This document shows positions 6,691-13,139 of a stretch of DNA of 14,419 nucleotides, piece after piece. The stretch comes from JAQBGV01 sp032128395 (lineage in GTDB: Bacteria > Planctomycetota > UBA8108 > UBA1146). The notes under the pieces were generated by a model. The model did not search any database and had not been told where the DNA came from. It was given only the letters and a program-made list of their open reading frames with translations. Every line of letters begins with the position of its first letter. The stretch's first letter is position 1. The position numbers and the translations under genes are program-made. The stretch is from the NCBI GenBank assembly GCA_032128395.1, contig JAQBGV010000220.1, forward strand, positions 1 to 14,419, given 5' to 3'.

Positions 6691-8097
6691 ATGCGCCTCA
6701 CCCTAAGGTCCCTCGTCCTGGTCATCGTGGCGAGCGCCTTCCTCCCTCTTCCCGCCCAGGAACCGCTCCCCGATCGACTCGACCTCGGACGCCTGATCCG
6801 GCGACTGGAGGGGACCTGGCTCGCGACCCCCGATCCCGAGGCGCGGCGGCGCGCCGTCGACACCGTCGCCTCCGCCATCGCGGCGTGGTTCCGACTCGAC
6901 CTCCACGGGGTCGCGCGAGACTTCGTCCTCGCGGAAGCGATGCTGCGGTCACCCGAGGGAGCCAGTCCGCTCGACCTCTGGGCCGGATCGACGATCGTCG
7001 CCCCCGTCGAGCGGGTGATCGCTCCGGGGCAACCGCTGACCCTCGCGTTCCGACGCGCGTTCCCGCTCGAAGAGGAGCCCCTAGGAGCCGCAGTCGAGAT
7101 CGCGGTCGCGGGGGGGGAACAGCGTCGGATCGAGCTCCCGCTCCCCCCCACCGTCGCGATCCCTCTGCCGGGTGAGGCGCGCGGCGACCTCGAGGTTTCG
7201 ATTCGACTGCTCAGCGCGGAACGGACGATCCGATCCATCGAGGAGCGAGTGACGGTGATCGAACCCTGGGACGAACGGCTGGGCGCCCTCGTCACGGCGA
7301 TCCGGAAGAGTCCGTCATCCGTCGAGCGAGCGACGGCCCGAGGGCTCCTCGCGCGGCTGCAAGCCCTCGACCTCGATCTCCCCCCTGAACTCCCCCTTCC
7401 CGCCGCCGCGGACCTCGCCTTCGCCGAGCGCCTGGTCACCTTCGCCCTCGCAGGCGAGCAGGCCGCGGAGCTCGCCGCCCCCGGGGAGCGCTGGATCCGC
7501 CTCCCGATCGGATTCGGGGGAACGCCGTGTCGCATCCGGGTCCCGAACGAGATCGAGGGTGGTCCGCGTCCCCTCGTCGTCGCCGTGCACGGGATGGGGG
7601 GGAGCGAACATCTCTTCTTCGAGGCGCACGGTCTCGGGCTCGGACCGCGTCTCGCCGAGGAGCGAGGGTGGATCTTCGCCGCGCCGGGATTCGGGATGGT
7701 CGGGGGCGATGTGGAGGTCGGCGAGGTCGTCACCGCGCTCGAAGCATTCCTCCCCGTCGATCGGAAGCGCGTGTTCCTGATCGGTCACTCACTCGGCGCG
7801 ATGCGGATCACCGCTGCGGTGGTGCGTGAGCCGTCACGATTCCGAGCGATCGCTCCGCTCAGCGGCGGCGGGGTGGTGCCTCCGGGGACCGATCTCGCCG
7901 GTCTTCCCTGCTACTTGGCATTCGGGGATCGCGACTTCGGAAAAGGGATGTCGATGTCGCTCGCGACGATGCTCAGGCGAGCGGGAGCACGGATCACCGA
8001 GCGGACCTTCGCGCCGAGCGAACACCTGCTGATGGTGGCGGATTCGCTGCCGGAGGTCTTCGGATTCTTCGATGAGAGCCTGCGGCCCGAACAGTAG
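6691..8097 (+). CDS. Secreted alpha/beta hydrolase (esterase/PHB-depolymerase-like)
   Basis: A 468-residue protein whose ATG follows AAGGAG by 5 nt. Residues 1-22 are a signal peptide (basic start, LVLVIVASAFLPL core, cleavage probably near PAQ), so it is exported. Residues 25-270 form an Arg/Glu/Leu-rich N-terminal part with helical and beta segments that I do not recognise. The C-terminal catalytic domain (about 270-465) has the oxyanion-hole HGMGG (300-304) and nucleophile elbow GHSLG with Ser367. A likely acid is Asp415 (GDRD) and the likely histidine is His445 (SEHLL). This resembles esterase D/PHB-depolymerase-like and prolyl-oligopeptidase-like secreted hydrolases; the substrate is unknown. 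It lies 121 nt after folK, a gap that is GC-rich with a GGGCCGGCCC palindrome but no clear terminator. The hydrolase may be transcribed separately, and it ends at a strong hairpin. Confidence 0.85.
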   Translation: MRLTLRSLVLVIVASAFLPLPAQEPLPDRLDLGRLIRRLEGTWLATPDPEARRRAVDTVASAIAAWFRLDLHGVARDFVLAEAMLRSPEGASPLDLWAGSTIVAPVERVIAPGQPLTLAFRRAFPLEEEPLGAAVEIAVAGGEQRRIELPLPPTVAIPLPGEARGDLEVSIRLLSAERTIRSIEERVTVIEPWDERLGALVTAIRKSPSSVERATARGLLARLQALDLDLPPELPLPAAADLAFAERLVTFALAGEQAAELAAPGERWIRLPIGFGGTPCRIRVPNEIEGGPRPLVVAVHGMGGSEHLFFEAHGLGLGPRLAEERGWIFAAPGFGMVGGDVEVGEVVTALEAFLPVDRKRVFLIGHSLGAMRITAAVVREPSRFRAIAPLSGGGVVPPGTDLAGLPCYLAFGDRDFGKGMSMSLATMLRRAGARITERTFAPSEHLLMVADSLPEVFGFFDESLRPEQ

Positions 8098-8106
8098 TGG
8101 CGGGAT

Positions 8107-8146
8107 GAAACAGGGGCCGCGCGGAGCGCCGCGCGGCCCCTGTTTC
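8107..8146. terminator. Perfect 18-bp stem, bidirectional terminator
   Basis: The 18-nt arms 8107-8124 and 8129-8146 are exact reverse complements (GAAACAGG... / ...CCTGTTTC) around a 4-nt AGCG loop. The stem sits between the stop codons of two convergent genes (8097 and 8159). Each arm ends in A3/T3, so each strand has a short U tract after a GC-rich stem. Position and perfection support termination in both directions. Confidence 0.88.
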
Positions 8147-8158
8147 AGCGAGGGAGGG

Positions 8159-9241
8159 CTACAGTGGAACTTGCCACTGGTCCTCTCCCACGTTGTTCGC
8201 GATCTTGAGGGCACCCCGGGCGACGAGGCGACGATAGTCCTCGGGGACCGTCGTCGAAGCGCCTTCGTAGCCCTCGTCGCGCAGAGTCTTCTGGATCAAT
8301 TCCGGCAGCCCTGTGATCTGACTCCCGCCGCCGGCGACGATGATGTTCTTCAGGACCTGCTCGACCGACTCGGAGTCGCAGCGACTGAAGAGTTCGCGGA
8401 CACAGCCGAGGATCGGTTCGATCACGATCTCGCACGCTTCGCGGATCAGCGGCCCGAAGTCGATGGAGCGCGGCTTGCCGTCGACGAACACCTTCACGTT
8501 CGCGGTCTTGTCCTTGCCGACGAAGGAATTCGCTTCCTTCATCTTGGTCACCGTCACCCGCGTCAGCTTGATGTCCGGGTAGCGACGGGCGACCAATTCG
8601 GCGAGTTTCTGGTCGATGGTGTCTCCGGCGATCGACACACTCACCTGATCTTCGGCGGTGGGGAAGTAACCCTGCACCAGGCAGCAATCGCTGGTCCCCG
8701 CGCCGATGTCGATGATCAACGAGTGTTTGGTCGGATCGACGTAGGTCGGGTCCTTGCCCGCCCGGTCGTCGTCGCGGAGACCCATGGCGGCGAGGAATGG
8801 CTCGGGCACGATCAGCACGTTCTGGAACACCCCGGCGAACGCGCCGCGGATCCCCTTCTGCCGTTCTTTCGAGGCATTCGCCGGTGAACCGATCACCCCC
8901 CACAGCTCGGCGACGTCCTTCGGGTCGATCTGCGTGCGCAGATACGCGACGAATTGTCGGCAAACTTCGACGTCGGCGACGAAACCATCCTCGAGCGGCC
9001 ACTTCAGGTCGAGGTGCAGGCGGTACTCGAGTGCCATCTCCCCGAACAGAGCCTTGTCGGTCGTCGGCAGGATCCCGGGGATGATCCCCGGCTTCGAATA
9101 CCCGACGAGGCTCGGGTGGATGTCGTTCTCGTACTCGACGGTCTTCCCATCCTGGCTCGAGACTTGGAAAACGCTCGTGTTCGTCCCGAGATCCAGTCCG
9201 CAGAGGAGGACCTTCTTCGTCGTCGTCGTCTTACCTGCCAC
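8159..9241 (-). CDS. MamK-like bacterial actin (filament-forming ATPase)
   Basis: A 360-residue actin-superfamily ATPase close in length to MamK. Numbering is from GTG 9241, chosen because AAGGAG lies 8 nt upstream; ATG 9259 and TTG 9271 in the same frame lack properly spaced ribosome sites. Phosphate-1 loop GLDLGTNTS is at 15-23, phosphate-2 DIGAGTSD at 178-185 and the adenosine motif AGGGS at 303-307. Beyond generic actin motifs, several stretches resemble what I recall of magnetosome MamK rather than MreB, ParM or FtsA: LDLKWPLEDG (77-86), VPEPF with the probable catalytic Glu147, AEDQV (196-200) and NSFVG (238-242). MamK filaments align and position magnetosomes. No other mam gene is visible here, so an organelle- or complex-positioning role is only inferred. 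It is the last gene of the minus-strand cluster, 69 nt after the scaffold-like gene. Confidence 0.88.
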   Translation of the reverse strand: MAGKTTTTKKVLLCGLDLGTNTSVFQVSSQDGKTVEYENDIHPSLVGYSKPGIIPGILPTTDKALFGEMALEYRLHLDLKWPLEDGFVADVEVCRQFVAYLRTQIDPKDVAELWGVIGSPANASKERQKGIRGAFAGVFQNVLIVPEPFLAAMGLRDDDRAGKDPTYVDPTKHSLIIDIGAGTSDCCLVQGYFPTAEDQVSVSIAGDTIDQKLAELVARRYPDIKLTRVTVTKMKEANSFVGKDKTANVKVFVDGKPRSIDFGPLIREACEIVIEPILGCVRELFSRCDSESVEQVLKNIIVAGGGSQITGLPELIQKTLRDEGYEGASTTVPEDYRRLVARGALKIANNVGEDQWQVPL

Positions 9242-9249
9242 CTGAGGGG

Positions 9250-9255
9250 CTCCTT
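9250..9255 (-). promoter_or_regulatory. Shine-Dalgarno AAGGAG deciding the MamK-like start
   Basis: AAGGAG on the minus strand ends 8 nt before GTG 9241. The in-frame ATG 9259 has AGAAGG abutting it with no spacer, so GTG 9241 is the better start. Confidence 0.6.
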
Positions 9256-9270
9256 CCATCCTTCTCGACA

Positions 9271-9310
9271 ATCCCGGGCTGGCCGGGGGTGCTCCGGGAG
9301 GACCCGGGAT
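9271..9310 (-). other. Intercistronic hairpin between scaffold-like and actin genes
   Basis: ATCCCGGG (9271-9278) and CCCGGGAT (9303-9310) are perfect inverted 8-mers separated by 24 GC-rich nt, directly after the upstream stop codon. There is no T-run. It could protect the upstream transcript or partly attenuate before the actin gene. Confidence 0.3.
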
Positions 9311-12205
9311 CTATCTCTTCTTCGGCACGGCGACCGATCCTCCTGCATCGATTGCGAGGGAGTTTCGATCCTCTTCTGCTACATGGGGTTGGGTGAGCAC
9401 TCGGAACACCGCCGCCCCGGAATCCTCTCCGGCGGGGAAGAGGTGCGGGGGGGTGCTGGCCCCTCGCACTCCGTCCCTGCGGAAGAGGACGAGGACCCGG
9501 GGGAGTTCCGGACGCCCGGGAATCGCCCCGATGACCGGACCGATCCCCCCCGTGGTCAATTCGACCCACGTCCCGGGGAAGTAGAGGGAATGGGCTTCGA
9601 CGAGTCGCGCGAGGCCCCCGCGGATCGCCGGGACGTCTTCGTAGGTCGCGAGGGTGCGGCCGACCTCGCGCCGCCAGCGCTTCGGGGTGAGATGCCGCCG
9701 CTCATCGAGCCGTGTGCACGCCATCCAGAGCGCCAGATCGAGGTCGGCCTCCCGCGGGTCGATCGGCCGACCATCCTCGCCGGGGAAGCGGTACGGGCGA
9801 CCGGCGAGGAGCCGAGCCACCGCTGGTCCGACCAACATCGGGTCCGGGCTGTCGGTCCCGGGAGCGTTTCGGACCAACGAAGCGAGCCAAGCGATCCGGA
9901 TCGCCCGTCGACGCCGGTCGGGCTCTGCGCCCTCGCGCACCAGGGTCGAGACGACGAGTAGGAGGGCTCGCCAACCATCCCCTGGGCTCTGCAGCCCACG
10001 CTCGAGTTGTGCCCGGACGGTCGCCGCGATCCGCGGCGCCCGTTGGTTGAGCTCGGCGATCGCGCGCAGGACTTCTTCCGGATCGACCGCTCCGCTCGCC
10101 CGAAAGCGCGCGATGGTGCCGGAGAATTGGAGCCGCTGCGGCTCGGGGTTGCACGGGGCGACGGCGAGTCCCGCGAGCCAGCCGGGGAGGGTCACGTCGC
10201 TCGCGGCCGCGACCTGGGGACCGAACGTCCCGCGCTGTCTCAGTTCCTCGACTTCCCGGCGGAGCGAGGCGAGTTCCTGCTCCTTGGCGCCGTTCTCGAT
10301 CGCAAGGCTTTTGCAAATCGCTTCGAGCTGCTCTCGTTCGCGGTCGGACTCCCCGTACTCGCTCAACATTCGAGCGACCCCACGTAGCATCGCCTCGCCC
10401 TCGGCCGCGGAGCGGGATGACGAGGGTGCGGAGCGCGGGTCCTGTTCGCTTCGCGGCGGAGCGAGCGAGCGAGAGTGGTGCCCCGTGTGATCGATGGAGT
10501 GTGCAGGAGCGGCGGGTGGACGAGGTGCGATCGAATCCGGGCCGTGGGCGGCGTGCGGAATCGGTGCTCGGACAGATCGTCGTGGCGCCTCCGGTGGCGC
10601 CGGCGGGCTCTCGCGCTCCACAGAATATCCGCCGGTGCCGCTCCATCCGGACTTGACACTCGCAGACCGCGGTGCTTCGCCTTCTCGTCGATCTCCCTCG
10701 TCGATCGGGCCGGCGAAGTGGGAGGCGGCGGTCGCCTCTCGATTCCTTCTCTCCGACTCGTCCTGACGGAGGAGCAACTCGACCGGGTCGGGTCGATGCG
10801 CGGGACGGGGCGGCGCGGGCACCACCTCGTCGCCCCGGCTGAGCGGCCGGTAATGCTGATTGAAGGTGAGCGTATTCTCCCCGACCACATGGTCGCGGCG
10901 ATTGGGGCTCCGCGTCAGGTAGAGGCGTTCCATCTCCAAGTCGATGACGAAGTCGTCGCTCTCTTCCTCGGCGTCCGCTTCGACGTCACGGGGAACCGCC
11001 GCCGGCGTCTCGAAGGCGAGCGGAGTCTCGGACTCCGTCGGTGAGAAGTGGAAGTCCTCTCTGGGGTCGGGACGCGTCGCGGTCGCCTCGATCGCTGTGA
11101 TGCTCGAAACCCTTGGTGCTGCCATTTCGATCGGCGCCACTCCGATCGGGGGGAGTGCGGTCACCGCCGGAGGGATCGACTTCGGTGCGATCGGTTCCGG
11201 TGCGGTCGACGCCGGCGCACCTCCGAAGAGCGCGGCCGCTTCATCCTCCACGCTGGGAGACTGCGCCGCCGGTGACTGGGCCGCCGGTGAGGGGGCCGAC
11301 GGGATCGGAACGCGCTCGACCGGCGTCGGCGGGGTACTGGCCATGAAAGGAAGCGACGCACCCGGGGGTGCGGTCCGCGGTGTTTCCGGTGCCGCGGGGA
11401 GAGCCGAGGACTTGTTCAGATTCGACGTGCTCCCGCGAACCGCTTCCTCTCCGACCGAGAAGAACCACTCGAACACGTCCTGCCCGGGAGGCGGAGCCCC
11501 GTCGATCGGTGAAACTCCACGGAGAGGTGTGGGTTGACCACGCGGGGGTGGCGTCGGGGCGGACCCGGTGACCTGTGCACTCTGCGGATCGTCGAGCCCG
11601 TGGTCGAACCAGAGGAGCGGGATGGAGAGTTCCTCGGTCTGCGGAGTGGCGGCATCCTTGGGCGGCTTGCGCATCTCCTGACGCCTGGGCCGAGCCGAGG
11701 GGGCGGGAGGGGGCGCGCGGTCCGCTGGCGAGGACTCTTCGGTCCCCGGCTCGTCGCAGGAGGCGAGCATCGCTTCGATCGTCGCAGCGGCGCTTCCCCA
11801 GATATCACTGCGTGCCGGCGGGCGCTCGGGCAGCGCGTCGGGCAATGCGTCGACCATCGCCTCCCAGTGATCGGGCCTCGGATCCCCCGGAGCCTCACCG
11901 ATCGACTCGAACCAAGGGAGCTCGCCCCCCGCGACCATCGCCGCGATCGCGGAGCCGCGCCCCTGGAACCCTACCCGCCCGCACTCGCGCACCGGCTGGA
12001 GCGCTTCGAGGAGCGCGAAGACGCTGCGTTGGTCCGCCTCGGGGACCCCAGCGAGGTCGACGATGACCCGCCCGAGTTCCTCCGCCGCGAACCGGACGAT
12101 CTCCGTCCGGAGCGTAGCGAGGCGGTCCGCACCCTCGGTCCCGAGGCGAAGGGGACCGGTGATGGTGACTCGCAGGTCACTACCGACTCGGTCCCAACGC
12201 AGCAT
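9311..12205 (-). CDS. Modular scaffold-like protein: STAS-like N-terminus, Pro-rich linker, coiled coil, HD-GYP-tail-like C-terminus
   Basis: A 964-residue protein of unrecognised overall type. I use ATG 12205; the frame is open to 12442, but that extension overlaps the ParB-like gene and is Arg/Ser shadow sequence. No strong ribosome site is visible. Residues 1-100 look STAS-like: a VIVDLAGV strand (47-54) followed by DQRS (58-61), where the phosphorylatable DS[ST]G of anti-sigma antagonists is lost. Residues 150-600 are Pro/Ala/Ser-rich and presumably disordered, with an acidic patch (410-425). A coiled coil spans about 605-658. Residues 690-910 are helical. YFPGTWVELTTG (875-886) followed by PRVLVL (902-907) resembles the conserved end of HD-GYP proteins, but no HD or GYP motif is visible, so phosphodiesterase activity is unlikely. 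No signal peptide or membrane helix is visible. Its place between ParB-like and MamK-like genes suggests a cytoplasmic adaptor. Confidence 0.78.
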   Translation of the reverse strand: MLRWDRVGSDLRVTITGPLRLGTEGADRLATLRTEIVRFAAEELGRVIVDLAGVPEADQRSVFALLEALQPVRECGRVGFQGRGSAIAAMVAGGELPWFESIGEAPGDPRPDHWEAMVDALPDALPERPPARSDIWGSAAATIEAMLASCDEPGTEESSPADRAPPPAPSARPRRQEMRKPPKDAATPQTEELSIPLLWFDHGLDDPQSAQVTGSAPTPPPRGQPTPLRGVSPIDGAPPPGQDVFEWFFSVGEEAVRGSTSNLNKSSALPAAPETPRTAPPGASLPFMASTPPTPVERVPIPSAPSPAAQSPAAQSPSVEDEAAALFGGAPASTAPEPIAPKSIPPAVTALPPIGVAPIEMAAPRVSSITAIEATATRPDPREDFHFSPTESETPLAFETPAAVPRDVEADAEEESDDFVIDLEMERLYLTRSPNRRDHVVGENTLTFNQHYRPLSRGDEVVPAPPRPAHRPDPVELLLRQDESERRNREATAASHFAGPIDEGDRREGEAPRSASVKSGWSGTGGYSVERESPPAPPEAPRRSVRAPIPHAAHGPDSIAPRPPAAPAHSIDHTGHHSRSLAPPRSEQDPRSAPSSSRSAAEGEAMLRGVARMLSEYGESDREREQLEAICKSLAIENGAKEQELASLRREVEELRQRGTFGPQVAAASDVTLPGWLAGLAVAPCNPEPQRLQFSGTIARFRASGAVDPEEVLRAIAELNQRAPRIAATVRAQLERGLQSPGDGWRALLLVVSTLVREGAEPDRRRRAIRIAWLASLVRNAPGTDSPDPMLVGPAVARLLAGRPYRFPGEDGRPIDPREADLDLALWMACTRLDERRHLTPKRWRREVGRTLATYEDVPAIRGGLARLVEAHSLYFPGTWVELTTGGIGPVIGAIPGRPELPRVLVLFRRDGVRGASTPPHLFPAGEDSGAAVFRVLTQPHVAEEDRNSLAIDAGGSVAVPKKR
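11259..11288 (-). repeat. 15-bp tandem duplication encoding SPAAQ twice
   Basis: Two adjacent 15-nt units (11259-11273 and 11274-11288) differ at one base and encode SPAAQ-SPAAQ within the Pro-rich linker of the scaffold-like protein. This is an in-frame microduplication, typical of disordered linkers. Confidence 0.7.
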
Positions 12206-12236
12206 CACGCGTCCGCCTGTCCCTTCGAATCGACCT

Positions 12237-12264
12237 CGGGGCGGGGGCGCGTCCCCTGCCCCCG
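12237..12264 (-). other. Imperfect GC-rich hairpin between ParB-like and scaffold-like genes
   Basis: A G-rich arm (12237-12247) can pair with a C-rich arm (12253-12264) with one bulge and one mismatch, in the 67-nt gap between the ParB-like stop and the scaffold-like start. There is no T-run. It may be only compositional. Confidence 0.2.
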
Positions 12265-12272
12265 AAGTGCGC

Positions 12273-13139
12273 TCATGTCGTTGTTTCGACGTGGCTCTCG
12301 ACCGCCCGCCGGATTTCATCCAGTGTCTGGCGCTCGCGGGCGAGCACCTCGGGGTCCTCGGCATCCGAGCGGTAGATCCATCGTTCGCGCTGGCGCGGAT
12401 CGTTGCGGAACCGCTCGAGAATTCGACCCAGCCGCCGCGCATCGAGTCCGAGAGAGGCGGCGAGGATGGATCGAGGACCGGGGTGATCCCGTCCCGCCCG
12501 GGCGAACGCCTCGGCCTCCTCGAGATCGGAGAGCGCCTCCCGATGCAGATTCACGGTCAAGCGCCACCGCGCCGCGCCGGACTCGGAGAGGGGTCGCACC
12601 TCGACCGGGATCGAGCGCAAGCCGAGGTGACGCGCCGCGAGCATGCGGCGCAGTCCGTCGACGATCGCGTATCCCCCGGTGGGGAGAGGGCGCACGACGA
12701 TCGGAGTGGCGATCCCCATCGCCGAGATCGAACGCCGGAGGCGCTCGAACCGGCGCACGTCGATCGAGTGCCGCAGTGCCGCGGCGTCTGCTGCGATCTC
12801 CTCGAGCGGGAGCACGTGGGGAGGGTCTCCGCGCCGGAACAGATGGCGCACGAGTCGCGCGACGAACCCGTGGCGACGACGCTCCAACCGACAGGGACGG
12901 CACCGGTTCCCGGTGAGTGCCGATCCGCAACTCGAACACGGGCCGAGCCCGCTCGTCGCCGCACCCTCGGCCTCCTCCGGATCCACTTCGCCTTCCGGCC
13001 AGAGGCTCCGGTAGAGCCACGCGTGGCACCGGGGGCACCGGTCGACTCCGCCGGGCTCCGAGCAGCTCGAGACCGGCGACCCGCAGTCGGGGCAAAATTC
13101 GATCGGCGGCTCGCGGGGAGTCTGATCAGGCGATGGCAC
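12273..13139 (-). CDS. Zinc-ribbon ParB-like protein
   Basis: A 288-residue protein. GTG 13139 was chosen because GGGGGGAGAGGG lies 6 nt upstream; an in-frame ATG at 13190 would add 17 Arg/Gly-rich residues. Two zinc-ribbon-like cysteine sets open the protein: CPDC (16-19) with CPRC (35-38), and CSSC (68-71) with CRPC (80-83). After a basic segment, residues about 110-185 form a ParB/sulfiredoxin-like domain, with VDGLRRMLAARHLGL (160-174) as the counterpart of the ParB GERRxRA nucleotide-binding motif. NLHREALSDLEEAEAF (197-212) and the following LAASLGLDARRLGRIL are the ParB helix-turn-helix region. No C-terminal dimerisation domain is evident and there is no cognate ParA, although the upstream gene encodes a ParA/MinD-fold ATPase. 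DNA or partner binding is expected; the target (a parS-like site) is unknown. Confidence 0.87.
   Translation of the reverse strand: MPSPDQTPREPPIEFCPDCGSPVSSCSEPGGVDRCPRCHAWLYRSLWPEGEVDPEEAEGAATSGLGPCSSCGSALTGNRCRPCRLERRRHGFVARLVRHLFRRGDPPHVLPLEEIAADAAALRHSIDVRRFERLRRSISAMGIATPIVVRPLPTGGYAIVDGLRRMLAARHLGLRSIPVEVRPLSESGAARWRLTVNLHREALSDLEEAEAFARAGRDHPGPRSILAASLGLDARRLGRILERFRNDPRQRERWIYRSDAEDPEVLARERQTLDEIRRAVESHVETTT

Noticed and set aside
6069..7733. 554-codon minus-strand open frame across folK and the hydrolase
   Set aside because: Antisense to two genes with recognisable motifs; Arg/Ser-rich with no domain.
8954..9961. 335-codon plus-strand open frame across the actin/scaffold junction
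   Set aside because: Opposite strand to the conserved MamK-like N-terminus; low complexity.
12206..12442. In-frame upstream extension of the scaffold-like gene to 12442
   Set aside because: It would overlap the ParB-like gene, and its composition is that of a shadow frame.
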